This document shows positions 50,531 to 58,711 of a stretch of DNA of 64,000 bases, piece by piece (position 1 is the stretch's first letter; each line of letters starts with the position of its first letter). Source of the stretch: an uncultured Acetatifactor sp. (lineage in GTDB: Bacteria > Bacillota > Clostridia > Lachnospirales > Lachnospiraceae); the NCBI GenBank assembly GCA_910578815.1, contig CAJTSE010000001.1, forward strand, positions 186,001 through 250,000, read 5' to 3'. A model generated the notes under the pieces. That model was given only the letters and a program-made list of their open reading frames with translations, searched no databases and had not been told where the DNA came from. The position numbers were made by a program, and so were the translations under genes.

Positions 50531-50566
50531 AAGCTGCTTGACCGCATAGAAGCTGCTTGTTATAAT
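50531..50566 (+). promoter_or_regulatory. Promoter of the SDR gene with tandem operator-like repeats
   Basis: TTGACC (50538-50543), 17-base spacer, perfect TATAAT (50561-50566). The 10-mer AAGCTGCTTG occurs at 50531-50540 and again at 50550-50559, 19 bases apart, overlapping the -35 and spacer. This is a likely repressor site. About 68 bases separate the -10 from the start codon. Confidence 0.7.
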
Positions 50567-50633
50567 ACTTTTATAAATATCTCTGGAAACTATCAACGAT
50601 TTTCTTATGAAATAACAGACAGGAGGGTATCAA

Positions 50634-51434
50634 ATGGGTTTTTTACAAGGTAAGACAGCAATTATCACAGGCGGTGGGCGCGCCACGCTTGCGGACGGTT
50701 CCTGCGGCTCCATCGGCTACGGAATTGCCACCGCCTACGCAAAAGAAGGAGCTAACCTGGTTATCACCGGGCGAAATGTAAAAAAGCTGGAGGATGCAAA
50801 AGAAGAATTAGAGCGTCTCTACGGAATCCAAGTACTGACCATGGCAGCCGATGTTTCTGCGGATTCCGACAATGAAACCGTTGTAAATGAGGTGATTCAA
50901 AAGACCATGGACACCTTCGGCAGAATAGACGTATTAATTAACAACGCTCAGGCATCCGCTTCCGGCGTAACCCTGGCCGATCACACCACGGAGCAGTTTA
51001 ACCTGGCCCTTTACTCCGGTCTGTATGCTGCATTTTATTATATGAAGGCCTGCTACCCTCATTTAAAGGAGACCAAGGGTACCGTAATTAACTTTGCCTC
51101 CGGCGCAGGTCTCTTCGGCAACTTCGGACAATGTGCATATGCCGCCGCAAAGGAAGGCATCAGAGGTCTTTCCAGAGTGGCTGCTACCGAGTGGGGCAAG
51201 GACGGCATCAATGTGAATGTCATCTGTCCCTTGGCCTGGACGGCACAGCTGGAGCAGTTTGAAAAAGCATATCCCGACGCTTTCAAGGCAAACGTACATA
51301 TGCCTCCCATGGGCCATTACGGCGATGTGGAAAAGGAAATCGGACGGGTCTGTGTACAGCTGGCTTCTCCTGATTTCAAGTATCTCTCCGGCGAAACCCT
51401 GACTTTAGAGGGCGGCATGGGATTAAGACCGTAA
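50634..51434 (+). CDS. Short-chain dehydrogenase, probable bile acid 12-alpha-hydroxysteroid dehydrogenase
   Basis: A 266-residue classical-type SDR. The cofactor loop TGGGRATLADGSCGSIGYGI is longer than the usual TGxxxGIG. ITGRN suggests NADP preference. Also present are NNAQAS, catalytic Ser156 in INFASGAGLFGN, Tyr169 and Lys173 in CAYAAAKEGIRGLS, VAATEWGKDGINVNVICPLA and the C-terminal SGETLTLEGGMGLRP. From memory of characterised clostridial NADP-dependent 12-alpha-HSDHs, these segments agree closely across the protein, which would make it act on the C12 hydroxyl of cholate/deoxycholate. Own promoter and terminator; divergent from the ABC exporter. Confidence 0.75.
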   Translation: MGFLQGKTAIITGGGRATLADGSCGSIGYGIATAYAKEGANLVITGRNVKKLEDAKEELERLYGIQVLTMAADVSADSDNETVVNEVIQKTMDTFGRIDVLINNAQASASGVTLADHTTEQFNLALYSGLYAAFYYMKACYPHLKETKGTVINFASGAGLFGNFGQCAYAAAKEGIRGLSRVAATEWGKDGINVNVICPLAWTAQLEQFEKAYPDAFKANVHMPPMGHYGDVEKEIGRVCVQLASPDFKYLSGETLTLEGGMGLRP

Positions 51435-51452
51435 GCGGTTTTATTATGGTCG

Positions 51453-51487
51453 AAAGTGGCATAACACGCGTTATGCCACTTTTCTTT
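51453..51487 (+). terminator. Terminator of the SDR gene
   Basis: AAAGTGGCATAAC (51453-51465) pairs perfectly with GTTATGCCACTTT (51470-51482) around ACGC, followed by TTCTTTT. Confidence 0.9.
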
Positions 51488-51572
51488 TGCCGCCTGCCAT
51501 TACTGCTGCCTGCCTTTTTCTACCGCCCGCTTCAGGAGGTCGCCTATGAAGCGGAAACGCAGGCCAGCGCTA

Positions 51573-52715
51573 TTAATAAGCCTTATGATACAGGGCCAGC
51601 ACATCTTCTTTTGTGGTTCTCCTTGGATTGACCGCTATATTTCCGCTCTTCATGGCGTCGTCGGCCATGGCATCAAAATATGCCTCCTGCACCCCCGCCT
51701 CCCTCAGGCAGAGCGGAATGCCCAGCTCTCTGTTCAAGAGCCGCAGCGCCTCCACCAGCATGGAAGGTACAAATTCTTTTTCGGAAACCGAATCCTCTGC
51801 TACGCACCGGTAAATATCATAATATTTCCCCTGCGCCGCCTGTTCGTTATATTCCACCACCGTGGGAAGCAGAACCGCATTGGCCATCCCGTGAGGTACA
51901 TTGAAATATGCGCTGACCGGGTGGCTCATGGCGTGTACATTTCCCAGCCTGGCATGGGAAAATGCAATGCCCGCAAACAACGATCCCAGCAGCATGGCCT
52001 CCGCCTCCTGACTGCGGTCCGCCACATAAGCCCGGAGGCTGCTTCCGATCATCTGCAGGGCTTTCAGGGCAAACATGTCGGAAAACGGGGAGGCCGCCAG
52101 CGAAAGATAGGCCTCCAGGGCATGTACCAGCGCGTCCACGCCGCAGGCTGCCGCCGTTTTCTCCGGGACGCTGGCGATCAGCTCCGGATCCAGGATGGCA
52201 CAGGACGGAAGCAGATAGCTGCTGGACACCGACAGCTTGTAATTGCGGCTGTGGTCGGTAATGACAGCAAAGGGCGTCACCTCCGAGCCGGTTCCTGCCG
52301 TGGTGGGGATGGCGATCACCGGCATGATCGGTCCTGGCACCTTACCGCCGCCTTCGTAATCCGTAATCCTTCCGCCGTATACGGCCAGCACGCCTGCCGC
52401 TTTCGCCACATCCAGAGGTGAGCCGCCGCCAAATGCCACGATAAACTCCGCGCCGCTTTTTCTGTATGCCTCTGCGGCCTTTTCCACGGTCTCCGTGCCG
52501 GGATTCCCTTCCGTCTCCGTAAACGCCTCGCTTTCTATTTCCGCCGCTTTCAGGGCATCCCGGCATTTTTCCACCATCCCCCTTTTCTGCAGGTGGGGAC
52601 CGGAAATGATCAGCGCCTTTTTCTTCTGCATTTTTTTTGCAGCCTGCGGAAGCTCCTGCAGGCCGCCCTTTCCGAAAATCACATTCTGTGGTATGGAAAA
52701 AGAAAATGTTTTCAT
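51573..52715 (-). CDS. Iron-containing alcohol dehydrogenase
   Basis: A 380-residue group III alcohol dehydrogenase, normally reducing aldehydes with NAD(P)H. It has GGGSPLDVAKA (96-106), IPTTAGTGSEVTPFAVI and metal ligands Asp194, His198 (GVDALVHALEAYLS), a His at 261 or 265, and His275 (GNVHAMSHPVSAYFNVPHG). Substrate is unknown. Twelve bases after the class III aminotransferase gene, so it may reduce the aldehyde made by that enzyme (for example a semialdehyde to a hydroxy acid). A stop-adjacent position near the plus-strand SDR terminator ends the operon. Confidence 0.9.
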   Translation of the reverse strand: MKTFSFSIPQNVIFGKGGLQELPQAAKKMQKKKALIISGPHLQKRGMVEKCRDALKAAEIESEAFTETEGNPGTETVEKAAEAYRKSGAEFIVAFGGGSPLDVAKAAGVLAVYGGRITDYEGGGKVPGPIMPVIAIPTTAGTGSEVTPFAVITDHSRNYKLSVSSSYLLPSCAILDPELIASVPEKTAAACGVDALVHALEAYLSLAASPFSDMFALKALQMIGSSLRAYVADRSQEAEAMLLGSLFAGIAFSHARLGNVHAMSHPVSAYFNVPHGMANAVLLPTVVEYNEQAAQGKYYDIYRCVAEDSVSEKEFVPSMLVEALRLLNRELGIPLCLREAGVQEAYFDAMADDAMKSGNIAVNPRRTTKEDVLALYHKAY

Positions 52716-52727
52716 CGCTGCACCGCC

Positions 52728-53942
52728 TTAGCTCAAGGCTTCCACGGAAGCCTTGATGATTTCACAGGCCTCGTCGCAATCTCGTCTGTCAATGATCAGC
52801 GGCGGGACCATACGGATAATATGGTCTCCGATTGCCGTCAGAAGCAGGTGACGGTGCAGACATTCATGCTTTACCTCCGTACTGCTGATGCCGGCGTCAA
52901 ATTCCACGCCCACGAGCAGCCCCTGTCCTCTGACTTCCTTCACATGGGGCAGGCTTTTCAGTTTCTCCATCAAATACGCGCCGGTCTCAGCCGCATGTTC
53001 CGCCAGGTTTCTGCCCAGCAGCTCTTCGATCTCCGCCAGGGCCGCCGCACAGCTGACCGGATGCCCGCCGAAGGTCGTTCCGTGGGAGCCCGGAGAAAAT
53101 GCCTTTGCCACCTCTTCCGTGGCGCAAATGGCCCCGATGGGCATACCGCCGCCCAGCGCCTTCGCCATGGATACAATATCCGGCTTGATGCCGTAATTCA
53201 TATAGCTCATGACCTTGCCGGTTCTGCACCATCCTGTCTGCACCTCGTCCAGCAGAAGCAGCATCCCCTTTTGATCACAAAATTCACGAAGTCCCTTCAT
53301 AAATTCCTGTGTCGCCGAATGTACTCCGCCCTCGCCCTGCACTGGCTCCACCATGATGGCAATGGTATTCTCCGTACAGGCATCCTTAAATGCCTGCAAA
53401 TCATTGTAGGGTGCATAAGAAAATCCATAGGTCATGGGGCCGAAGCCGATCTGACATCCGTTTCCCGGCTGCCCGGTAGCCGACATGGCACCGAAGGTTC
53501 TCCCATGAAAGCCCATTTTCGCCGTCACAATGTGGTAACGGTTAGGACCGTATTTTTCGATTCCGTATTTTCTGGCCATCTTGATCATGGCCTCGTTTGC
53601 CTCCGTGCCGGAATTCTGGAAAAAAATCTTATCCATGCCGATGGTGGTACAGACCTTTTCAGCCAGGAGCGCCTGAGGGATGGTATACGGATAATTAAAT
53701 GTGTGCATCAGCGTCCTGGCCTGCTCCACCACCGCCTCCACCACTCTTTGATTGCAGTTACCCGCCGCATTGACGGCTATGCCCGCGTAAAAGTCAAGAT
53801 ATTTTTCTCCCTTTTCGTCATAGATATACTGCTCCCTGGCTGTCTCTGCCAGAAAATCAAATCTCTCATAGGTCTCTATCATATATTTGCCGACCTTGTC
53901 TTTAATGTCCTGTGCCGTTAATCCCGTATCTGCCAGTTTCAT
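52728..53942 (-). CDS. Class III PLP aminotransferase (ArgD/GABA-transaminase-like)
   Basis: A 404-residue fold-type I aminotransferase. Features are YLDFYAGIAVNAAGNCN, FFQNSGTEANEAMIKMARK, GFHGRTFGAMSATG, VEPVQGEGGV, LLDEVQTGWCRTG with the PLP-pairing Asp232, and the Schiff-base lysine in SMAKALGGGMP (Lys261). Overall most like acetylornithine transaminases, but no arg genes are near; the setting with an importer and an alcohol dehydrogenase suggests catabolism of an omega-amino acid. ATG at 53942 behind GGAGGAATCGGAGAG; the upstream extension looks non-coding. Confidence 0.9.
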   Translation of the reverse strand: MKLADTGLTAQDIKDKVGKYMIETYERFDFLAETAREQYIYDEKGEKYLDFYAGIAVNAAGNCNQRVVEAVVEQARTLMHTFNYPYTIPQALLAEKVCTTIGMDKIFFQNSGTEANEAMIKMARKYGIEKYGPNRYHIVTAKMGFHGRTFGAMSATGQPGNGCQIGFGPMTYGFSYAPYNDLQAFKDACTENTIAIMVEPVQGEGGVHSATQEFMKGLREFCDQKGMLLLLDEVQTGWCRTGKVMSYMNYGIKPDIVSMAKALGGGMPIGAICATEEVAKAFSPGSHGTTFGGHPVSCAAALAEIEELLGRNLAEHAAETGAYLMEKLKSLPHVKEVRGQGLLVGVEFDAGISSTEVKHECLHRHLLLTAIGDHIIRMVPPLIIDRRDCDEACEIIKASVEALS

Positions 53943-54062
53943 CTCTCCGATTCCTCCTGTTGTTGTTATATAATTTCCTGCTGCTTTATTCTCCTTGCTT
54001 CTTTCCTGGGTCCTGCTTCTCACCCAGATTCTTTTTCCCAGTCTGCTGCTTTTCCCGGATAC

Positions 54063-54773
54063 TTATTCCCCGTCCTGCCCCTTCCCTGTGAGCTGCTGAT
54101 TCAGCTCCAGTCCCGCGTGGTCTGCCGGCGTAATCATCTCCGGCGTAATCAGCCCCTTGATCAGCAAATACTGCTCGATGATTTTCACGCAGTTGTAAAC
54201 CCCTGCTTTTTCACTGTTCAGCGTCATGTCATAATTCACCGGATTGGTCCAGTAATTCCCGTGAGTATAGTATTGATAATACTGGGCCCGGTACTTATCG
54301 GTCCTGGTGATGGTTGCATGAGCGGTTTCCTCCGTCACCCCCATGCGCTCCATTGTCCTGCGGACACAGAATGCTCTGGGCGCTTCGATGTAGACACTGA
54401 CCACGTTAGGACGGCCTCTGAGCACATAATCGGCACATTTCCCCACAATGACGCAGGACTCCGTGTCCGCCAGCTCTTTAATGATGGTACACTGATACTC
54501 AAACAGCTTGTCATCCGACACGAATTTTTCGTTCCGGGCAATATAATTCCTTGCTCTGGGAAGTCCCTGCAGGAAACCGGACAGGCCTCCATAGTTCCTG
54601 ATTTTCTCATTCACCTCTTTGAACAGATTCTCATTTAATCCGCTCATCTGACTGGCCAGCGTAAGTATGCGGTTTTCATAGCAGTGAATTCCCAGCTCCT
54701 TCGCCAGACACGACGCGATTTCCTTTCCCCCGGAGCCAAAGCCCCTGGCAAATGTAACAATAAAATGATTCAT
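54063..54773 (-). CDS. Cytidylate kinase-like family protein
   Basis: A 236-residue P-loop protein of the Cytidylate_kin2 family. The N terminus FIVTFARGFGSGGKEIASCLAKELGIHCYENRIL carries the GSGGK phosphate loop, and the lid-like EAPRAFCVRRTMERMGVTEETAHATITRTDKYRAQYYQYYT follows. True CMP kinases have GxxxSGKS; the substrate of this family is not established. It is inside the transporter-aminotransferase operon, 22 bases after the ABC ATPase, with 120 bases before the aminotransferase. The functional link is unclear. Confidence 0.85.
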   Translation of the reverse strand: MNHFIVTFARGFGSGGKEIASCLAKELGIHCYENRILTLASQMSGLNENLFKEVNEKIRNYGGLSGFLQGLPRARNYIARNEKFVSDDKLFEYQCTIIKELADTESCVIVGKCADYVLRGRPNVVSVYIEAPRAFCVRRTMERMGVTEETAHATITRTDKYRAQYYQYYTHGNYWTNPVNYDMTLNSEKAGVYNCVKIIEQYLLIKGLITPEMITPADHAGLELNQQLTGKGQDGE

Positions 54774-54795
54774 ATCTCATATGCCTCCCGCTTAT

Positions 54796-55536
54796 CTATC
54801 CGGCCAGGTATCTGCTCAGGAATTCTCTGGTCCGGGAATTTTGAGGATTGGTGAACAGCTGCGACGGCGGTGCATCCTCCACCACATATCCACCGTCCAT
54901 AAAGATTGTCCTGGTGGACACATCTCTTGCAAACGCCATCTCATGAGTGACAATCACCATGGTCAGCCCGGTCAGGGCCAGCTTCTTCATCACATTCAGC
55001 ACCTCGCCCACCATCTCCGGGTCCAGTGCGGAGGTGGGCTCGTCAAATAAAAGCACCTCCGGATTCATACAGAGGGATCTGGCAATGGCAACCCGCTGCT
55101 TCTGTCCCCCTGACAGCTGACTCGGCCGGGCATGAATATAAGGCGCCATACCTACTGCCTTTAAGTGGGTGATTGCCCGGTCAAAGGCCTCTTCCTTCGG
55201 CAGATGCAGTACTTTCCTGGTACAGAGCATACAGTTTTCCAACACCGTCATGTTGTGAAACAGATTAAAGGACTGAAATACCATGCCCACCCTGGAACGA
55301 TATTCATTGATTTCTCTCTGCACGTCCCGAAGCTCCGTGCCCTTAAACAGGATTTTCCCGGAGGTCTGGCGCTCCAGCCGGTTGATACAGCGAAGCAGCG
55401 TGGATTTTCCCGATCCCGAAGAGCCGACAATGCAAATAATCTCACCCTCATGGACATCCATATCAATTTTTTTAAGTACCTCGTGATCTCCAAAGGACTT
55501 ACTCAGATCCTGAACAGAAATAATCGTCTCGCCCAT
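54796..55536 (-). CDS. Polar amino acid ABC transporter ATP-binding protein
   Basis: A 246-residue GlnQ/HisP-type ATPase powering amino acid import. Walker A GSSGSGKST, Q-loop MVFQSFNLF, signature LSGGQKQRVAIARSL, Walker B LLFDEPTSALDPEM and His-switch VTHEMAFARDV are all present; YVVEDAPPSQLFTNPQNSRTREFLSRYL is the typical C terminus. Eleven bases after the permease gene. Confidence 0.95.
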   Translation of the reverse strand: MGETIISVQDLSKSFGDHEVLKKIDMDVHEGEIICIVGSSGSGKSTLLRCINRLERQTSGKILFKGTELRDVQREINEYRSRVGMVFQSFNLFHNMTVLENCMLCTRKVLHLPKEEAFDRAITHLKAVGMAPYIHARPSQLSGGQKQRVAIARSLCMNPEVLLFDEPTSALDPEMVGEVLNVMKKLALTGLTMVIVTHEMAFARDVSTRTIFMDGGYVVEDAPPSQLFTNPQNSRTREFLSRYLAG

Positions 55537-55547
55537 ATCAAATCTCC

Positions 55548-56318
55548 TTAATCGTTATCCATATATTCCACTGCCAGCGCATAATCCAGCTTCCCGCCCA
55601 TCCTCTTTTCCAGGAACTGAAAGACCTTATTGAACGCAAAGCACAACACAAAATAAATCACTGCAATTACCAGATAAGACTCAAAGTATTTATAGTAATT
55701 GCCGCCCACCGTCTTGGCCGCCATAAAAAGCTCCTGCACGGCGATTACATTCAATACGGACGTCATTTTCAGGTTGGTTAAAAAGGTGTTGGCCATCTCC
55801 GGAATGATATTTTTAAATGCCTGCGGCAGTACAATATGCAGCATGGTTTTCATGGGGGACATTCCCATAGCCCACGCGCCTTCCCTCTGTCCCTGATCAA
55901 TGGAGCCGATTCCGGCCCTGACGGTTTCCGCCATATAGGCTCCGGTGTTCAAAACCGTAACCAGCACGCCTGCACTTACGGGAGTGATCCCGATATTGGC
56001 CTGCCTGATGCCGAAATAGATGATCATCGCCTGCACAATCATCGGCGTATCGCGGAATATCTCCACATATATGGCTGCAATGAATTTCATCAGCCTGATC
56101 GGCGCCTTCCTGAGCACAGGATCTCCCCGGCCGATTTTTGCATCCTGAATGATTCCAATCACATAACCCAGGAGAAAGCCCAGGAGCGTCCCCAGCACTG
56201 CGATCAATAACGTAAGTACAGTCCCTTTCCAGAACATACCAGCATATTTTTCAGCCAGGAAAATCATCCACTCAATGGAATTTTCCGGTTTTTCGATTCC
56301 AAAAATATTTAATAACAT
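55548..56318 (-). CDS. Polar amino acid ABC transporter permease
   Basis: A 256-residue HisM/GlnP-type permease with five to six helices. It has GTVLTLLIAVLGTLLGFLLG, EIFRDTPMIVQAMIIYFG, and the EAA coupling loop GREGAWAMGMSPMKTMLHIVLPQAFK-like sequence (here QREGAWAMGMSP then VLPQAFKNIIP). An N-terminal amphipathic stretch of about 25 residues precedes the first helix. It probably works as a homodimer, since only one permease gene is present. Confidence 0.94.
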   Translation of the reverse strand: MLLNIFGIEKPENSIEWMIFLAEKYAGMFWKGTVLTLLIAVLGTLLGFLLGYVIGIIQDAKIGRGDPVLRKAPIRLMKFIAAIYVEIFRDTPMIVQAMIIYFGIRQANIGITPVSAGVLVTVLNTGAYMAETVRAGIGSIDQGQREGAWAMGMSPMKTMLHIVLPQAFKNIIPEMANTFLTNLKMTSVLNVIAVQELFMAAKTVGGNYYKYFESYLVIAVIYFVLCFAFNKVFQFLEKRMGGKLDYALAVEYMDND

Positions 56319-56395
56319 GTCCTTACCTCACTTCATCCTTTTGACGCTGCCCATACCCGGTCTGCAGGCATTGTCCTCCGGGCAGTACCAGAGTC

Positions 56396-57292
56396 CTAAT
56401 TTGCCGCCGGCTGCTGGGTGATCATCCTGCTCATGAGCTCATCCATCTTCGCCTTGTCATTCCAGCCGATGGCATCCATCGCCTCCTGAATCCTGCTGCA
56501 GAATTCTGTATCGTCTTTTCTTACAGCAATACATACATTTACCATCTCATCATCGCCGGTAAAGGTATCATCCGCATCAAGGGTAATAATCACCAGATCG
56601 TCATTGGTCAGCGCCGCCGACTGGGCCGTGGGCAGGTCTACGATACACACGTCTGCAGTTCCGTTGGAAATTGCCATAAAGCATTCGGAAGTGGTTTCAT
56701 AGTTTGCACCGGTTACTGCACCTTCTACCTGATCCAGAAGCGGCACCCAGCCGGTGCCTAACTGCGTAGTTACCCTGCATCCCGTTCCTGCCAGTTCGGA
56801 AAGCCTGGTCACATTTTCGTATGCTCCGCCCTTCTTTACCACAATGCAGTTGTCCCGGTAATAATACGGCTCTGTAAACCCATAAGACATTTCTCTCTCT
56901 GCCGTACGGCCCATGCCGGCGATAATACAGTCATAATCACCGGCATCCATGGAAATGCCGATGGAAGACCATTCCACCTTATGAATCTCCAGCTCCATGC
57001 CCATCTCTTCCGCCAGCATCTGCGCCACCGCCACATCGTATCCATACGCGTAATAATCCGACCCGAAAATCGGCACCGCAGTACTTCCGTCCGGCGTGGT
57101 ATCCGCTTCCTGCGTCCAGTTAAACGGGGCATACGCACATTCCATACCAACTCTTAACACCTTGCTCTCTTTCCCTGAATCTCTGCTTCCTCCTGCTCCC
57201 ACAGAGTCCGCAGGCGTCGAACCGCATCCGCCCAGCAGGGAAACCACCATCATACCCACTGTTGCCGCTGCTAAAAATCTCGTTTTTTTCAT
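56396..57292 (-). CDS. Amino acid ABC transporter substrate-binding lipoprotein
   Basis: A 298-residue extracytoplasmic receptor. The type II signal peptide ends in LLGGC, so Cys23 is lipidated; a Ser/Gly/Lys spacer leads into the SBP_bac_3 fold: LRVGMECAYAPFNW, GYDVAVAQMLAEEMGMELEIHKVEW, GDYDCIIAGMGRTAERE, FTEPYYYRDNCIVVKKG, then DVCIVDLPTAQSAAL. The ligand-side Arg (TAER) and Asp (IVDLP) typical for alpha-amino acids are present. First gene of the operon; an unusual leader hairpin lies upstream. Confidence 0.94.
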   Translation of the reverse strand: MKKTRFLAAATVGMMVVSLLGGCGSTPADSVGAGGSRDSGKESKVLRVGMECAYAPFNWTQEADTTPDGSTAVPIFGSDYYAYGYDVAVAQMLAEEMGMELEIHKVEWSSIGISMDAGDYDCIIAGMGRTAEREMSYGFTEPYYYRDNCIVVKKGGAYENVTRLSELAGTGCRVTTQLGTGWVPLLDQVEGAVTGANYETTSECFMAISNGTADVCIVDLPTAQSAALTNDDLVIITLDADDTFTGDDEMVNVCIAVRKDDTEFCSRIQEAMDAIGWNDKAKMDELMSRMITQQPAAN

Positions 57293-57338
57293 AACATTCC
57301 TCCTCCGCTGCAGTGCAGCTCATAAAAGATTTCAACGA

Positions 57339-57372
57339 CAAAGGCGCCAGGGAAAGCCTTCCCCAGCGCCTT
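57339..57372 (-). promoter_or_regulatory. Leader hairpin upstream of the amino acid transporter operon
   Basis: Within the 5' untranslated region, CAAAGGCGC and GCGCCTTTG form a 9-bp stem around an inner GGGAA/TTTCCC pairing. It lies between the promoter at 57386-57414 and the start codon at 57292. On the minus strand it is followed by TCGTTG, not a long T-run. It may be an attenuator or an mRNA 5' stabiliser. Confidence 0.5.
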
Positions 57373-57385
57373 TGCTGTTATCAGT

Positions 57386-57414
57386 ATTCTACTCAAACCT
57401 TCATCATTCATCAA
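57386..57414 (-). promoter_or_regulatory. Promoter of the ABC importer operon
   Basis: On the minus strand TTGATG (57409-57414), 17-base spacer, TAGAAT (57386-57391). TGCACATTTTGCAC lies just upstream, near 57415-57450, and contains two TTTTGCAC/TTTTGCAC-like repeats that could bind a regulator. Confidence 0.5.
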
Positions 57415-57457
57415 CGTGCAAAATGCACAGTTATATTTGTCATTTTGCACAGTAATC

Positions 57458-58654
57458 CTAGGAAAACATCAGTCTTTTCACCAGGATACAGTTGATCAGA
57501 TTCAGATATTCCATATAGTCGTTCCGCTCCATGCCCAGAAGCTCTTCTATCTTGTTCAGGCGGTACTGCAGGGAATTCCGATGAATAAACAACGCCTCCG
57601 CCGTTTTCCCCACGCTGAACCCGTTCATATAATATGCCAGCAGCGTATCCTGCAGGAATGTGCCGTTTGCATGGTCATATTCCTCCAGTTTCCGCAGCTT
57701 TTCATTGCAGTAACTCAAAATCTCCGCCTGGTTTCCGCTGTTGAACATATACTTGTATATTCCCATGGAGCTGGCGCTCAATACCTTTTTGTTCCGGGGA
57801 TTCGGCAGCAGTTCCTTCCTGGCAATGAGATTTTTCGCTTCCTGATAACTCTGTCCGAAATCCCGTGGATCCCGATACGCCGCTCCCAAAATGCAGGTAC
57901 TCCTGATCAGCCCCTTAAACTGAGGCCTGTCGTCCAGCCTGCGGAGCAGCTGCTCCAGCTCATGCTCGATCTCCTTTTTCTCCTGTGCTTCAAACAACAG
58001 CACAAATTTATTCAGAAAACGCATAAACATAAAGCTGCCCTTCATGCTGTTTATTTCCCGATTCATACAGTCCACATAGTATTCATAAGTATGTTCATCC
58101 CGTTCCAGATTGACACCGTATTTACGGTCAATGACAATCACTCCCACCCGATAGGGTTTGGAAAAATCCAATCCAAACTGACCGGAAATCTTTTCCACAT
58201 ACTTGTCATTGATCTCATAGCCAAACAGCAGATTATAAAGATAGTCCCCTGTTTTTTTATTTTCCATCCCGGTCTGTATAATCAGGCTGCCGATGCTTTG
58301 CGCAATGTCCACGAATGAGGCCCCTTCCCAGCGGACAAAAAATAAAGGCAGCTCCAGCTCATTCGCCCGTTCGATCATACTCTCCGGCACCTCTTCCCTG
58401 TCGTCCGCCACAGAGACGGCCAGGCCGGAAATTCCCAGCTCATTCAGCTCTTCCATGCTGCGTGCTGCCTCTGCAAAATCAAATCTGACATAATCCACCA
58501 CCATCAGCGCAAAGTTCCCCTGATTCATGTGATCCGCATAGGGCCTGGTCTGAACCATATAGGTCCACGACACCACGCGATGAAGCCCCTTTTCCCCGGC
58601 AATCAGCTGCATACCATCCAGCTTCAGGTTTAAAACATCTTCACAGGTAACCAT
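57458..58654 (-). CDS. PucR family transcriptional regulator
   Basis: A 398-residue regulator. N-terminal PucR domain (1-120: MVTCEDVLNLKLDGMQLIAGEKGLHR start, SGLAVSVADDREEVPESMIERANELELPLFFV), a middle GGDEF-related CdaR-like region (about 150-290), and a C-terminal HTH_30 (about 340-395: TLLAYYMNGFSVGKTAEALFIHRNSLQYRLNKIEELLG). PucR/CdaR proteins activate genes for nitrogen compound use in response to metabolites. Located between trpA and the ABC importer operon on the same strand, it is the natural candidate regulator of the importer-aminotransferase-dehydrogenase cluster. Confidence 0.88.
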   Translation of the reverse strand: MVTCEDVLNLKLDGMQLIAGEKGLHRVVSWTYMVQTRPYADHMNQGNFALMVVDYVRFDFAEAARSMEELNELGISGLAVSVADDREEVPESMIERANELELPLFFVRWEGASFVDIAQSIGSLIIQTGMENKKTGDYLYNLLFGYEINDKYVEKISGQFGLDFSKPYRVGVIVIDRKYGVNLERDEHTYEYYVDCMNREINSMKGSFMFMRFLNKFVLLFEAQEKKEIEHELEQLLRRLDDRPQFKGLIRSTCILGAAYRDPRDFGQSYQEAKNLIARKELLPNPRNKKVLSASSMGIYKYMFNSGNQAEILSYCNEKLRKLEEYDHANGTFLQDTLLAYYMNGFSVGKTAEALFIHRNSLQYRLNKIEELLGMERNDYMEYLNLINCILVKRLMFS

Positions 58655-58673
58655 ATATCACTCCCTCCCGGAT

Positions 58674-58709
58674 TCCGCTCTGAGAAATCTCACAAGCCTC
58701 AAACAGGCC
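58674..58709. repeat. Dispersed GC-hairpin repeat after trpA
   Basis: Bases 58674-58695 differ at one position from the copy inside pgeF (20668-20689). The following CAGGCCGG continues the element. It lies between the trpA stop codon and the PucR ribosome-binding site. Confidence 0.65.
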
Positions 58710-58711
58710 GG

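Noticed and set aside
52593..53921. 442-residue plus-strand open frame opposite the aminotransferase and alcohol dehydrogenase genes
   Set aside because: His/Arg-rich antisense frame without a ribosome-binding site or recognisable motif; the minus-strand genes have complete catalytic motifs.
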